Counted from the first letter of the stretch, positions 35,450 to 48,904 are shown. The stretch: 64,000 nt of DNA from Rhodococcus sp. SGAir0479 (GCF_005484805.1 NZ_CP039432.1:1612001-1676000); one strand, 5' to 3'. The notes: a model not told the origin generated them from the sequence alone. Program-made: numbers and translations.

Positions 35450-36604
35450 CTACTTGACGATCGGTCGCTTGTCCTTGGACAAGGACTGCATCAACCGCTC
35501 ATCCGGACGCAGGTGTTCCTCCAGGAGGGTGCGCGGTGTCAGAGCCATCCACTGGTTCAGCGAGATGTCCTCGAACCGATCGGACCGGAACATCTCCAAG
35601 AACCGTAGCGGCGTGTCGCCGGTGTTCTGAATATAGTGACCCATCGCGAACGGGACGTATCCGACGTCGCCGGCCCGGTAGTCGAAGGTGCGAGCGTGTC
35701 CCTCCGCCGCGAACACCGTCATGCGGCCCTCGCCCGAGATGTAGTACTGCCACTCGTCGTTCGTCGGGTGCCAGTGCAGTTCCCGGATACCGCCCGGCTC
35801 GACCTCGACCAGGGCCGCGGCGATGGTCTTCGAGACCTCGAAGTTCGACGAATCCGCGATCCGCACCGTGCCGCTGCCCTCGAAATCCGGATCCTGGGCG
35901 TCCAGTCGGTACGTGAACGCGTGCGGTGTCTCCCCGGCCGGCGACATGGTGGCGCGCCGCTCGTCCTCGAGCGGGCCGGGAACCTCGCCCTGGTACATGT
36001 ACGTTTCGCCGGCCGGCAGGCCGCGCAGCGCCTCCTCGGGGATGTCGAAGTTCGCGGCCAGCACCTCGGGGGGAGTGCTCGAGAACCAGTCCGTGATGCT
36101 GAAGGTGCTGTTCTCCGAGAAGCTGCCGTCGTCGAAGACGAGCAGGAACTCGCACCCGTCGGCCAGTCCGCGGATGGAGTGCGGGATGCCCGAGGGGAAG
36201 TACCACAGGTCGCCGGGGCCGACGTCGTCGATGAAGCTGCGTCCCTGCGCGTCGACCGCCGTCACCCGGGCGGAGCCACTGATCATGTAGGCCCATTCGG
36301 CCTCCTTGTGCCAGTGCAGTTCTCGGACACCGCCCGGCTTCAGTCGCATGTTGACGCCGGCGAGGGTGGTCGAGACCGGAAGTTCGCGGACCGTGACCTC
36401 ACGGGACCACCCTCCCGGCTCGATCCGACGGTGGGAGTCGGAGAACGAGAACTTCAGATTCTGCATCGTCCCGGAATCGGTGCTCGGCGGAATCGAGATG
36501 TCCGGCTGCTCGGCGTCCCGCAACAGGTCCCGCGGCCCGGGGTCGGTGGCACCCTCGTCGCCTCGGATCGGTTCGGGGATCGGATTGACCTGGTCGTGCG
36601 ACAT
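35450..36604 (-). CDS. oxdC: Oxalate decarboxylase, bicupin
   Basis: A 384-residue bicupin, the usual OxdC length. Each cupin has its Mn-binding set: HWHKEAEW in the first and HWHPTNDEW in the second, with a second conserved His in each (IPHS and MGHY). The lid motif SENST is present (in [15 protein letters not shown]). In Bacillus OxdC it carries the catalytic Glu and separates decarboxylases from oxalate oxidases. So it should convert oxalate to formate and CO2. No signal peptide is seen. ATG at 36604 follows AAGGAG. It lies 44 bp after ggt and 66 bp before gntR in one operon. Confidence 0.9.
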   Translation of the reverse strand: MSHDQVNPIPEPIRGDEGATDPGPRDLLRDAEQPDISIPPSTDSGTMQNLKFSFSDSHRRIEPGGWSREVTVRELPVSTTLAGVNMRLKPGGVRELHWHKEAEWAYMISGSARVTAVDAQGRSFIDDVGPGDLWYFPSGIPHSIRGLADGCEFLLVFDDGSFSENSTFSITDWFSSTPPEVLAANFDIPEEALRGLPAGETYMYQGEVPGPLEDERRATMSPAGETPHAFTYRLDAQDPDFEGSGTVRIADSSNFEVSKTIAAALVEVEPGGIRELHWHPTNDEWQYYISGEGRMTVFAAEGHARTFDYRAGDVGYVPFAMGHYIQNTGDTPLRFLEMFRSDRFEDISLNQWMALTPRTLLEEHLRPDERLMQSLSKDKRPIVK

Positions 36605-36648
36605 GTGCGTTCTTCTCCTTTTCTGGGGGTGAGTGCAGATCGGTGGTG

Positions 36649-38265
36649 TCACAGGCCGAAAGCGGCGCCGTCACTACGGGGATCGGACGCGGCCTCGAGC
36701 CGGTTGGAGTGGATACGGATTGCCTGCGCGTGCCCGAAGACGTCGCCGTAGTCGTCGGCCAGGCTCACGTTCTCGTGACCGCGTGCGGTGAGGTCGTCGG
36801 CCACCGAACGGCCGAAGCGCGCTTCGAGGCGCAGTCCGCGCCGGGTCTCGCCCCACGTCCGGCCCAACAACCAACGGGGGGCGTCGATCGCTTCCTGCAC
36901 CGACATGCCGTGATCGAGGATCCGGGTCACGAGCGCGGCCTGCGTCTGGGGCTCGCCCTCACCACCCATGGCGCCGAACACGAGTTCGGGACCGGTGGGT
37001 GAGACCAGCAGTCCGTTGGTCAACGTGCTGGCGGGCCGCTTCCCGGGCTGCAGGCAGTCACGGTTGTTCGGGTCCAGTGAGAAGTAGGCGCCGCGATTCT
37101 GCAGCAGCACGCCGGTGTCTCCGGCGACCACGCCGGAGCCCCATTCCCAGTACAGGCTCTGCACCACGGCGGCCACGTTGCCCTGCGCGTCGACCGCGCA
37201 GCTGAACGTCGTGTCGCCGGCAGCCCGAGGGAGCTTCTCCGGCGGCACGATTCCGGTCGCCTGTGTCCGGGCCGCGCAGGCGGCGAGGTACTCCGGATCG
37301 AGGATCTCCGCTGTGGGGACCTCGTGGAACGCGGGATCGGCCAGATACCGGTCCCGGTCCGCGAACGCGAGCGCGGTCGCGCGCACGAGGGTGTCGACGT
37401 AGCCGACCGGATCGTCCTTCATGCCCGCCACGTCGAGGCGATCGAGGATCCCCAGGATCTGGGCGGTCGCCATGCCCTCCGACGTGGGCGGCGGCACCAC
37501 GACGATCCGCCCCCGATACGGCACCCGCAGTGGTTCGACCCATTCCCCGGTGTGCGCCGCCAGGTCCTCGGCCGACAGGACGCCGTCGTGGGTCCGCAGG
37601 TAGTGGCCGATCTCCTGCGCGACCGGTCCTTCGTAGAAACCCGCGCGCCCGTCCTGCGCGATCGCCTCGAGGGTCTCGGCCAATCGGGGATTGGACAGCG
37701 TGTCACCGGTGCGGGGCGGCGCGAAGGCCGTCCCCAGGAACGTCTCCGCCGTCGTCGGCACCGCGGTCAGCAGATCGGCGTGGCCGGCGGTGTACCGAGC
37801 CAAACCGGGGCTGACCGGAAACCCGTCACGCGCGTACTCGATGGCGCGGGCGAGACAGTCGGCGAGCGAGAGCCGGCCGAACCGTTCGTGCGTCCGGCAC
37901 CAGCCGTCCACCGCGCCCGGGACGGTGAGCGCGGCCCCGGGGCCACGCGAGGGCACTGCCTTGGGGTACCGGTCGGCGGTCGCGTCCAGAGCCGCACCAC
38001 CGCTGGCGTTGTAGACATGCTGTTGCCCGGAGGCGCTGTCGTGCACGAGCCAGAAGGCGTCGCCGCCCGGCCCGCTCATGTGTGGATAGACCACGCCCAG
38101 TGCGGCATTGACCGCCACCATGGCGTCCACCGCGGTGCCACCGCGGGTGAGGACGTCGACTCCCGCGCTGGTGGCCAGCGCGTTCGGGCTCGCTACTGCC
38201 GCTTTCGGGGAGACGAACGACCGGCCGACGCGGGGGTCGCCGGGGGCCTGTCTTTCGATTGGCAT
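36649..38265 (-). CDS. ggt: Gamma-glutamyltransferase family protein
   Basis: A 538-residue Ntn-hydrolase of the gamma-glutamyltranspeptidase family. The N-terminal part has the usual [18 protein letters not shown] and SGPGGDAF blocks. The autoprocessing Thr should lie in [14 protein letters not shown], where the new N-terminus would be the second Thr. Later GEGEPQTQ and the DAPRW block complete the small subunit. No signal peptide follows the chosen ATG at 38265, which has GAGGTGAC just upstream, so it is probably cytosolic. The true substrate may be a gamma-glutamyl or other amide compound rather than glutathione. It is the first gene of the ggt-oxdC-gntR operon. Confidence 0.88.
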   Translation of the reverse strand: MPIERQAPGDPRVGRSFVSPKAAVASPNALATSAGVDVLTRGGTAVDAMVAVNAALGVVYPHMSGPGGDAFWLVHDSASGQQHVYNASGGAALDATADRYPKAVPSRGPGAALTVPGAVDGWCRTHERFGRLSLADCLARAIEYARDGFPVSPGLARYTAGHADLLTAVPTTAETFLGTAFAPPRTGDTLSNPRLAETLEAIAQDGRAGFYEGPVAQEIGHYLRTHDGVLSAEDLAAHTGEWVEPLRVPYRGRIVVVPPPTSEGMATAQILGILDRLDVAGMKDDPVGYVDTLVRATALAFADRDRYLADPAFHEVPTAEILDPEYLAACAARTQATGIVPPEKLPRAAGDTTFSCAVDAQGNVAAVVQSLYWEWGSGVVAGDTGVLLQNRGAYFSLDPNNRDCLQPGKRPASTLTNGLLVSPTGPELVFGAMGGEGEPQTQAALVTRILDHGMSVQEAIDAPRWLLGRTWGETRRGLRLEARFGRSVADDLTARGHENVSLADDYGDVFGHAQAIRIHSNRLEAASDPRSDGAAFGL

Positions 38266-38293
38266 GTCACCTCGCTTCCTCTGCAAGAACGAA

Positions 38294-38316
38294 CGTACGA
38301 CATATGATGTCCTACG
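38294..38316. promoter_or_regulatory. 23-bp operator-like palindrome
   Basis: CGTACGACAT (38294-38303) and ATGTCCTACG (38307-38316) are inverted copies with one mismatch around an ATG spacer. The site lies 29 bp upstream of ggt and about 50 bp upstream of the divergent resolvase-like gene. Position and symmetry fit a dimeric GntR-type regulator, most likely the one encoded at the end of the ggt operon. Confidence 0.55.
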
Positions 38317-38366
38317 TATGATGACCCATCGGACGCACACGTGCACGGCGATGAGAAGAGGTGCCC

Positions 38367-38759
38367 ATGAGCAGCGCGGGATCCGCAATCACATTGCATT
38401 CCAACGCAACACGACACTATGGTTCAGCAGCGACCGGATCGCGCACGGTCTTCGGATACGCGCAGACCGTCGCCGGCGACGCCGTTCCCCGCGGGCAGAC
38501 GAGTCTGTTCGAGCAGGCCGGCTGCCGACGCATCTGGATCGAGCGGATCGACGAATCCGGCACCCCTGCACCGGGACTCGTCGAACTGCTGGACTGCGTC
38601 CGGCCCGGCGATACGCTGGTGTTGTGGCGGTTCTGCCATCTCGGTAGCACGGCGGGCCGCCGCGAGGTGTTGATGAGCCGTCTCTCGCGCCGCGGCGTCG
38701 ACATCGACGTGGTGGAGCCGTGCCCCGCGGACTGTCGGTGCCGTCTCCCGCCGCCGTGA
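38367..38759 (+). CDS. Degenerate serine-recombinase (resolvase)-like protein
   Basis: A 130-residue protein whose middle part aligns by eye with the resolvase catalytic domain: VFGYAQTVAGD (normally GYARVSTDDQ), FEQAGCRRIWIERID, GLVELLDCVRPGDTLVLWRFCHLGST (normally REGDTLVVWRLDRLGRS) and LSRRGVDIDVV. The catalytic Ser is Val here, and the Arg pair of DRLGR is lost (CHLGS). No DNA-binding tail follows; it ends with a short Cys/Pro-rich tail. It is therefore unlikely to cut DNA. ATG at 38367 has AGAAGAGG upstream. It is divergent from ggt and could share the palindromic operator. Confidence 0.6.
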   Translation: MSSAGSAITLHSNATRHYGSAATGSRTVFGYAQTVAGDAVPRGQTSLFEQAGCRRIWIERIDESGTPAPGLVELLDCVRPGDTLVLWRFCHLGSTAGRREVLMSRLSRRGVDIDVVEPCPADCRCRLPPP

Positions 38760-38859
38760 CCGTGCCGACCGAACCGTCGAAAACCTTTGCCCCGCAGAAT
38801 CGCTCGGACTCCCGCCTTCACGGGCCGAGTGCAGTACGAGAACAGGAGAGAGAATCGTT

Positions 38860-39396
38860 ATGACCACCAATGCTTTCGAACTGGACGTCACCGCAATCCG
38901 GGAGGACGCACGAAAGGAAATGACCCGGGGCGCCCTCACCTCGGGGAACACGGCCGAGGTGGACCGCCTGATCGACGTTCTCAACCAGGTGGTTGCCACC
39001 GAGATGGTGTGCGTGATGCGTTACACGCAGAACGCGATCGCCGCCAGCGGAATCGACCGAGCCCAGGTGGCCGCCGAGTTCACCGAACACGCCAACGAGG
39101 AGATGCAGCACGGGCTGCGTGCCGCCGAACGGGTCAGCCAGCTCGGAGGCAAGCCCGACTTCGACCCCGCGACACTCGTGCAGCGGGCCCACACGCAGTA
39201 CGCGGCCCCCGACGACACCGACATCCGGACCATGCTCGAGGAGAACCTGGTGGCCGAACGGATCGTGATCACCACCTACCAGGAGATCGTCCGCTGGATC
39301 GGCGATGCCGACCCCACCACCCGTCGGCTGATCGAGGACATTCTCGCCGAGGAAGAAGACCACGCCGACGACCTGAACGATCTCCTCGGAAACTGA
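38860..39396 (+). CDS. Ferritin-like diiron protein (bacterioferritin/Dps type)
   Basis: A 178-residue four-helix ferritin-like protein. It has two E-x-x-H metal motifs, EEMQH near residue 85 and EEEDH near the C-terminus, plus Glu residues in helices 1 and 3 (ATEMVCVMRYTQ, EENLVAERIVITTYQEIV). This set makes a ferroxidase diiron site. Such proteins store iron or protect DNA and proteins from peroxide. The start has GGAGAG upstream. It converges with the AurF-like gene with only 16 bp between stops. Whether it helps supply iron to that diiron oxygenase is speculation. Confidence 0.85.
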   Translation: MTTNAFELDVTAIREDARKEMTRGALTSGNTAEVDRLIDVLNQVVATEMVCVMRYTQNAIAASGIDRAQVAAEFTEHANEEMQHGLRAAERVSQLGGKPDFDPATLVQRAHTQYAAPDDTDIRTMLEENLVAERIVITTYQEIVRWIGDADPTTRRLIEDILAEEEDHADDLNDLLGN

Positions 39397-39412
39397 CCAC
39401 CGGGGGACTTCG

Positions 39413-40404
39413 TCACCACTCGTACGGCACCTCGCCGACGACGTCGAGGTCGGCGCAGAGCCGGTGGATCGCGCTGCAGTCCTGGACCAGCTTCCGCCGC
39501 TCTGCGTCGTGCGCGGCGTCGGACACCAACGCCGCACCGTCACGGACGTTCTCGGCCGCCATGATCGCGTTCCAGGTGGCGTAGTCGTTGGCCTCGAAAG
39601 CGCGCAGCCCGGCGGCCAGCCCGGACAGCAAGACGTGTCGATCGTCCCGGGAGAGACGCTCGTACACGATCTTCAGCAGCTCGCCGGCGATGGACGAATG
39701 GCAGTACTCGTCGCGTCGATGCAACACGACCGTGGCGCGGTTGACCGGCTGCAACTCGAGGTCGTCGGTCATCAGTCCCAGGTACGAGCTGATCGACGTC
39801 TCGGCGACGGTCGTGTACGCCAGGCTCAGCAGCGCCGACTCACGAGGGGTGTCGGCCGCTGCGACCGCCGCATGATGGTGCCGAACCGTGGGCCCGTAGG
39901 GGAGTCGGGCCTCGGGCATGTGCCATCCGCGTCGCCGCCGGGTGAGCGCGCTGGCGTTGAGATGCATCAGCGTGTGGTACTGCTCGTCGACCATGGCCTG
40001 CAGTGTGGACACCGTCAGGGTGTCGCCGAGACCGGTGCCGAACGCGTCCTGCGACAGCAGCCGGAAACCCGGATTGACCACGTACTGCTCGACGTCCATG
40101 ACGTTCTTGTTGTAGGCAATCCACGCCCACGCGTGCACCCGTGCCCGTACGGGCTCGTCGAGCCGGGTGAACCGGTCGTCGTCGCGGAAAGGGATGAGCC
40201 CGGCGGGGTAGTCGGCCCTGGCGGCGTCGAATAGGTCGTCGAGGTCGGGCTCGCGGCGTTTGACCGTGGCGCGGCGAGGCCAGGTGCCGGCCAGGGACCT
40301 GATGACCGCGCTCTCGACGGGGTCGCCGGGATCGAACGACGGCAGCGACGGCAGCCGCAGCATCGATTCGTGGGTGGCCGCCTCGTCCGTGTACGGATCC
40401 GTGG

Positions 40405-40408
<4 letters not shown>
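39413..40408 (-). CDS. AurF/CmlI-like diiron arylamine N-oxygenase
   Basis: A 331-residue protein with the complete AurF ligand set: E107, E142, H145 (DEQYH), E203 (VAETSIS), H230, E234 and H237 (HRRDEYCH). The spacing matches that of AurF (101, 136, 139, 196, 223, 227, 230) with an offset of six or seven. AurF oxidises p-aminobenzoate to p-nitrobenzoate; CmlI makes the nitro group of chloramphenicol. Here the gene is the last of an operon for 4-aminophenylpyruvate, and its start overlaps the papC-like stop (ATGA). The substrate is therefore probably 4-aminophenylpyruvate, 4-aminophenylalanine, or the peptide-bound residue. The product would be the hydroxylamine or nitro compound. Confidence 0.88.
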
Positions 40409-44246
<3,838 letters not shown>

Positions 44247-45485
44247 ATGGGGTCGAAACGCGTGTCGAATCCACTGCCACACCGACTGCGGCGGGGGGCG
44301 ACCGCGCTTGCGGCTGTGCTCGCGCTGGCGGGCTGGGTCGCTCCGGCCGCGGCCGCCGCGCCCGTGTACCCGGCCGCCGCCCAGGACCCGTTCTACACCG
44401 CGCCCGCCGGGCTCGGCGAGCGGTCCGACGGCGACGTGCTCGCCGTCCGTCCCATGCCGGCGCTGGCGGCCTTCCCGAACACGGCGGTGTGGCAGCTCGA
44501 GTTCCGCTCCACCAATTCCGAGGGGCGGCCGATCGCAGCAGTCACCACCGTCCTCTCGCCGCCGAACCGGCAACCGAACGGCCCGCTGCTGTCCTATCAG
44601 CACATCGTCAACGCTCTCGGCACCCGCTGCGCACCCTCGCGGGCGCTGTACACCGGCGACCCGGACCTGATGATCCGCGAGGCACCGGCGCTGAACGTCG
44701 CCCTGTCCCGCGGCTGGACGGTGGCCCTACCGGATCATCTGGGCCCGACCAGCGCGTACGGCGCGGCGAGGCTCGGCGGCCAGATCACGCTGGACGGTAT
44801 CCGCGCCGCACAGCGGGCGCCCGAGCTGGGATTGTCGGGCAGTCCCGTCGCGATGGCCGGGTACTCGGGAGGTGGCATGGCGACCGCTTTCGCCGCCGCA
44901 CTGGCCCCGACGTACGCGCCGGAACTGAACATCGTGGGCGTCGCCCAGGGTGGGGTCCCGATGAACCTCGGAAAGATGGCCCGCGCGCTCGGTACCGCAC
45001 CGCACCCGGTGTTCGGCCTCGCGCTCGCCGCCGCGATCGGCCTCGAACGCGAGTACCCGGACGAGCTGCCGATCGGGGAGCAGCTCAACGACCGCGGTCT
45101 GGCGATGCGAGATGCGATCGCCAACGCGTGCACCAATCAGATCCTCGCGACCGGCGCCGGGCGCAGCGTCGACGAGGTGGCCACGTCCACGGGCCTGTTC
45201 GACAGCCCGGCCGTCCAGCGCGTCCTCGACGACAACAGCGTCGAGGTGTATCCGGGGGTGCCGACGGCACCGATCTTCGAGTGGCACAGCCCCACCGACG
45301 CACTGATCCCCGTCGACTCCATCGACGCCACCGTGCAGCGGTACTGCCGTGCCGGGGCGACGATCCAGTCGGAACTGTTCCCCAGTCCCGACCACCTCAC
45401 CACCGCGGTGCTGGGCGCGCCCCGCGCGCTCGACTACCTCGACGCGCGTTTCCGCGGGGAACCGGCTCCACGCAACTGCCCGTGA
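44247..45485 (+). CDS. Secreted lipase, LIP family
   Basis: A 412-residue secreted alpha/beta hydrolase of the secretory lipase family (Candida LipA-like, common in Rhodococcus and mycobacteria). The signal peptide has an Arg-rich n-region and LAAVLALAGWVAPAAAA. The nucleophile is Ser in GYSGGGMAT. The Asp (HSPTDALIP) and His (SPDHLT) of the triad follow in the expected order. Cys residues near C-R-A-G-A and the C-terminal N-C-P could form disulfides. ATG at 44247 is favoured because GGAGGGG lies seven bases upstream; ATG 44241 is too close to it. Confidence 0.87.
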   Translation: MGSKRVSNPLPHRLRRGATALAAVLALAGWVAPAAAAAPVYPAAAQDPFYTAPAGLGERSDGDVLAVRPMPALAAFPNTAVWQLEFRSTNSEGRPIAAVTTVLSPPNRQPNGPLLSYQHIVNALGTRCAPSRALYTGDPDLMIREAPALNVALSRGWTVALPDHLGPTSAYGAARLGGQITLDGIRAAQRAPELGLSGSPVAMAGYSGGGMATAFAAALAPTYAPELNIVGVAQGGVPMNLGKMARALGTAPHPVFGLALAAAIGLEREYPDELPIGEQLNDRGLAMRDAIANACTNQILATGAGRSVDEVATSTGLFDSPAVQRVLDDNSVEVYPGVPTAPIFEWHSPTDALIPVDSIDATVQRYCRAGATIQSELFPSPDHLTTAVLGAPRALDYLDARFRGEPAPRNCP

Positions 45486-45487
45486 CG

Positions 45488-45544
45488 GCTGTTTCGGTCC
45501 GGAAACAGCTCGGCGCCGCCACGGATCATCGGTGGCGGCGCCGA
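45488..45544. terminator. Tandem hairpins between convergent lipase and rbpA
   Basis: The first hairpin has 8-base arms (45488-45495 and 45502-45509). The second has perfect 13-base arms (45510-45522 and 45532-45544) with a 9-base loop. They lie directly after the lipase stop and before the rbpA stop, so they can end both transcripts. Confidence 0.75.
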
Positions 45545-45599
45545 ACAGTACAGCGGGTGACGGCCAGGCGCCCTTCAGGCGCCCCGGTGCTTGTGCCTT

Positions 45600-45938
45600 C
45601 TAGGCGCCCCGGCGCTTGGCCTTGAGCAGGTCCAGGCGCTCCTTGAGCAGCTCCTCGAGCTCCTCGACCGACCGACGCTCGAGCAGCATGTCCCAGTGGG
45701 TGCGCGGCGGCTTGACCTTCTTGGTCTCGGGCGCGCTGCCCTCGAGCAGGGTGCCCTCGAGGCCGTTCTTGCACAGCCACGTACCGGGAATCTCCGCATC
45801 GTCGGCGAAGGGCACGTCGAACTCTTCGCCGTTGTCACACCGGTACCGGGCGATGCGGCGGGGTGCCAGGTCGTGGTCGCGATCGGTCTCGTAGCTCACC
45901 GCACCGAGCCGGCTACCTCGAAGTACGCGATCTGCCAT
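45600..45938 (-). CDS. rbpA: RNA polymerase-binding protein RbpA
   Basis: A 112-residue actinobacterial transcription factor that binds the beta subunit and group 1/2 sigma factors and stabilises open complexes. The sequence matches the family along its whole length: N-terminal MADRVLRGSRLGAVSYE, a core barrel with RYRCDNGEEF and TWLCKNG, then the sigma-interacting C-terminal helices in ERRSVEELEELLKERLDLLK. In mycobacteria the neighbouring genes are ppm1/lnt and fxsA. Here those lie about 40 kb to the left. Confidence 0.96.
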   Translation of the reverse strand: MADRVLRGSRLGAVSYETDRDHDLAPRRIARYRCDNGEEFDVPFADDAEIPGTWLCKNGLEGTLLEGSAPETKKVKPPRTHWDMLLERRSVEELEELLKERLDLLKAKRRGA

Positions 45939-46110
45939 GGTGTGTCCTCTCTTCGTTCTTCCGCCGCGCCAGTTCGCCGTGGGCGGCGCACCGAGCGTTC
46001 ACAACCATCTACAACGTGCCGAAATCCCGATTCGTTCCCGGGACCCCCGTGGATGCGGCCGCACCATCTTACCGGGGCCGGCCCCGCCGCCCGCAGTAAG
46101 GTGTTCGACC

Positions 46111-46440
46111 ATGGCTGCTTCCCGGAGACCCGTCGCGTGCATGTGGTGCGGACGGGACGTGGCCTCGGCCGGCGTCGGGCGGCGCCGCCGCTACTGCCGG
46201 CAGTCGTGCCGCCAGCGCGCCTACGAGCAGCGCAACGCGGTGAAGGGGACCTCGATTTCCGCCGACGCGGTGGTACTGAGCCCGGACGAGGCGTCGGCGC
46301 TGTCGGACCGGATGTTCGAGTTGCGGTGCGCCGCCGAGGACGTGGCCACCGCGATCGACGAGAAGGCCGACCACTCCGAGCTCAGCGAACTCGCCGACCG
46401 GCTGGTGCGCATGGCCCGGGACGCGGAGCGCTTCCGCTGA
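46111..46440 (+). CDS. Small zinc-finger-like protein
   Basis: A 109-residue protein. The N-terminal 40 residues hold CMWCGRDV and RRYCRQSCRQRAYEQRN, a treble-clef-like set of four Cys in a very basic context, which suggests zinc and nucleic-acid binding. The C-terminal half is an acidic helical region (DEASALSDRMFELRCAAEDV...). Similar short proteins occur in Rhodococcus and relatives, but no function is known to me. It is divergent from rbpA across 172 bp. Confidence 0.75.
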   Translation: MAASRRPVACMWCGRDVASAGVGRRRRYCRQSCRQRAYEQRNAVKGTSISADAVVLSPDEASALSDRMFELRCAAEDVATAIDEKADHSELSELADRLVRMARDAERFR

Positions 46441-46528
46441 TCTTCGGGCCGCCGCGGATCGGCCACCTCGCGGGGGGCTCGGCACTACGGTGGACGGTGC
46501 ACAGTGGAACCGACCGAGAGGCGGGAAC

Positions 46529-46699
46529 ATGACTTCGTCAGAGCATCATCAGCACGATCCGTCCGATCATCCCCACGTCCACGGCGAGAACTGTGGCCAC
46601 GAGACCGTCCAGCACGGTGATCACGTCGACTACCTGCACGACGGTCACCGGCACGCCGAACACGAGGGCCACTACGACGAGCACGGCGAGGCCGACTGA
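46529..46699 (+). CDS. His-rich metal-binding peptide (56 aa)
   Basis: A 56-residue peptide with about 16 His, many in HxH or HxxH steps (HHQHD, HPHVHG, HGDHVDYLHDGHRHAEHEGHYDEHG), one Cys and many acidic residues. This composition is typical of zinc- or nickel-binding reservoirs. GAGGCGGGAAC just before the ATG supports the start. Its TGA stop lies in CTGAAC, and the next frame opens directly at that point, so it may be coupled to the APH/AAA gene. Confidence 0.75.
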   Translation: MTSSEHHQHDPSDHPHVHGENCGHETVQHGDHVDYLHDGHRHAEHEGHYDEHGEAD

Positions 46700-46764
46700 A
46701 CGCCGCGCCGCCGCAGCCGCCGAACGACCAGCTGTTCGCGGCGCTGCACGAGACGCACTCGGGT

Positions 46765-48189
46765 GTGGTGTTCCTGCTCGGCGAGCGGGTGTACAAGGCC
46801 AAGAAGCCCATTCGCACCGACTTCCTCGACTTCCGGACGCGCGCGGCTCGGCGAGCGGTCTGTGCTCGCGAGGTGGAGCTGAACCGGCGGCTGGCGCCGG
46901 ACGTCTACCTCGGGGTCGTCGAACTCGGCGACCCGGACGGCGCGGCCGAGGCCGGTGAGCCCCTGGTCGTGATGCGGCGGATGCCGGAGGACGCCCGGTT
47001 GTCCACGCTCGTGGACGCCGGCGGTTGCGAGGACCTCGTCGGGACGATCGCCGGGCTGGTCGCCCGGTTCCATGCCCGTGCTCGCCGCGGACCCGACGTG
47101 GACGCCGAGGGCACCACCGCCGCCGTACGGCGGCGGTGGCAGAACAACCTGCGCGAAACCCGCGACCTGGGCTCCGCCGTTCTCGGCGACGACCGGCTGG
47201 GCCGGATCGAGCGACAGGTGCTGCGCTACCTCGACGGACGGGCACCGCTGTTCACCGCGCGGATCGATGCCGGCCGCATCGTCGACGGGCACGGCGACCT
47301 TCTCGCCGACGACATCTTCCGTCTGCCCGACGGACCCCGGATCCTGGACTGCCTCGAGTTCGACGACCGGCTCCGCTACCTCGACGGCATCGACGACATT
47401 GCTTGTCTGGCGATGGATCTCGAGTACCTCGGCCGTGCGGACCTGGCCGCGCTGCTGTTCGAGCGCTACACCGCGGCGGCCACGGACCCCGCGCCCACGT
47501 CGTTGCGGCACCACTACGTCGCCTACCGGGCATTCATGCGAGCCAAGGTGGACTGTGTCCGCTACCTGCAAGGACGGGTCGAGTCCGCGGACGACGCCCG
47601 CCGCCACACGACACTGGCCGAGGAACACCTGGCGGCGGGGACGGTCCGGCTGGCGATCGTCGGCGGGTTGCCCGCGACCGGCAAGTCCACAGTCGCGCGG
47701 GCGCTCGCGGACACCGTCGGTGCGGTTCTGGTGTCCAGTGATGCGGTGCGGCGGGAGATGTTCGCGGACGCGCGGCTCCGCGACCCGGATCCCGGCTACG
47801 GCCGGGGGCGTTACGCGGAGGAGGCAACCGAACGGGTGTACGGGGCGCTGCTCGCGCGCGCGGCGCACGCCCTGGCGCACGGGGAGAGCGTGGTACTCGA
47901 CGCGTCGTGGACCGACGCCGCTCGGCGGCAGAGAGCAGCCGATGTGGCCGCGGCCCACCTGGCGGATCTTGTGCCGATCCAGTGCACGGCGCCGGCGGGG
48001 GTGACCGAGCTTCGACTGCGCGAGCGGGCGGTGACGGGCCGCGACCACGATTCGGAGGCCACCCCGGACGTCGCGAACACGATGGCCCGACGCGCCGACC
48101 CGTGGCCCGGCGCCACCCGAATCGACACCTCCGGGGAGGTGCGGGACGCGGCCGCAGCCGCAGTGGCGCGCTGGGCGGACGAGTCCTGA
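46765..48189 (+). CDS. Bifunctional APH-like kinase / AAA ATP-binding protein (Rv2004c-like)
   Basis: A two-domain protein of at least 474 residues. The first about 270 residues are an aminoglycoside-phosphotransferase-like fold: VYKAKKPIRTDFLDF with the Lys, the catalytic VDGHGDLLADDIF, and LDCLEFDD as the metal-binding Asp motif. The second domain is an AAA_33-type P-loop kinase with GGLPATGKSTVARALAD and a DASWTDAARR region. It resembles Rv2004c, a DosR-regulon member. GTG at 46765 is the first conventional start. However, the frame is open upstream and carries a family-like LHETHSGVVFLLG, so translation may begin near 46696 in the overlap with the His-rich peptide stop. Substrate unknown. 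Confidence 0.85.
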   Translation: MVFLLGERVYKAKKPIRTDFLDFRTRAARRAVCAREVELNRRLAPDVYLGVVELGDPDGAAEAGEPLVVMRRMPEDARLSTLVDAGGCEDLVGTIAGLVARFHARARRGPDVDAEGTTAAVRRRWQNNLRETRDLGSAVLGDDRLGRIERQVLRYLDGRAPLFTARIDAGRIVDGHGDLLADDIFRLPDGPRILDCLEFDDRLRYLDGIDDIACLAMDLEYLGRADLAALLFERYTAAATDPAPTSLRHHYVAYRAFMRAKVDCVRYLQGRVESADDARRHTTLAEEHLAAGTVRLAIVGGLPATGKSTVARALADTVGAVLVSSDAVRREMFADARLRDPDPGYGRGRYAEEATERVYGALLARAAHALAHGESVVLDASWTDAARRQRAADVAAAHLADLVPIQCTAPAGVTELRLRERAVTGRDHDSEATPDVANTMARRADPWPGATRIDTSGEVRDAAAAAVARWADES

Positions 48190-48210
48190 GCCTCTCCGGC
48201 ACCTGGGGTG

Positions 48211-48825
48211 TCAGCCCGGACCGCCCGCGAACCGCGCCGCCAACACCGCGGCCTGGGTCCGCCGCTCCACGCCCAGTTTGGCCAGGATCCGGGACACGTA
48301 GTTCTTCACGGTCTTCTCGGCCAGGAAGATCCGCTCGGCGATCTGCCGGTTGGTGAGGCCCTCCCCGAGCAGCTCGAGCAACCGCCGCTCCTGTGCCGTC
48401 AGATTGTTCGGGAACCCGTCCCGGCGCCGCGGCGGCGCCTCCGGGGGGAGCGGCAGCGAGCGTCCGGCGCCCACCTCCCGCACCGCCTCCACCAACTGCA
48501 TACCGCGCACGTCCTTGACGACGTAACCCTTGGCCCCGGCGGCCGCAGCGTCCCGCATCGCCCGGGCGTCCCGGAACGACGTCACGATCAGGCAGCGCAC
48601 CTCGGGCATCCGGGCACACAACCGTCGACACACATCGAGTCCGCTGCCGTCGGGCAGGCGCACGTCCAGCAGCACCACGTCCGGTCTGACGACAGGAATC
48701 TGCGCGAGGGCCTGGGACCGGTTCTCGGCCTGGCCGACGACGCACATGTCGTCGTCGGCGTCGACCAGTGCGGCGAGGCCGCGGCGCACCACCTCGTGAT
48801 CGTCGACGAGGAACACTGACAACAT
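48211..48825 (-). CDS. devR: DevR/DosR-like response regulator
   Basis: A 204-residue NarL-family regulator. The receiver has VDDHE, phosphoacceptor D54 in [13 protein letters not shown]82 and K104, the same numbers as in mycobacterial DevR. The C-terminal LuxR-type HTH (about 140-200) includes [29 protein letters not shown], nearly the DevR recognition helix. ATG at 48825 follows GGGAGGTG. It lies beside the stress genes it probably controls and is divergent from the first universal stress protein. Its likely kinase is the DevS-like protein at 54874-56472. It converges with the APH/AAA gene with a 21-bp gap. Confidence 0.9.
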   Translation of the reverse strand: MLSVFLVDDHEVVRRGLAALVDADDDMCVVGQAENRSQALAQIPVVRPDVVLLDVRLPDGSGLDVCRRLCARMPEVRCLIVTSFRDARAMRDAAAAGAKGYVVKDVRGMQLVEAVREVGAGRSLPLPPEAPPRRRDGFPNNLTAQERRLLELLGEGLTNRQIAERIFLAEKTVKNYVSRILAKLGVERRTQAAVLAARFAGGPG

Positions 48826-48904
48826 CGCTGCACCTCCCGGCGGCGCGTACGACCCGATGGTACGACGCACCGACGCCGCCCGGACGCGCCCCGGGACAGC
48901 GGCG

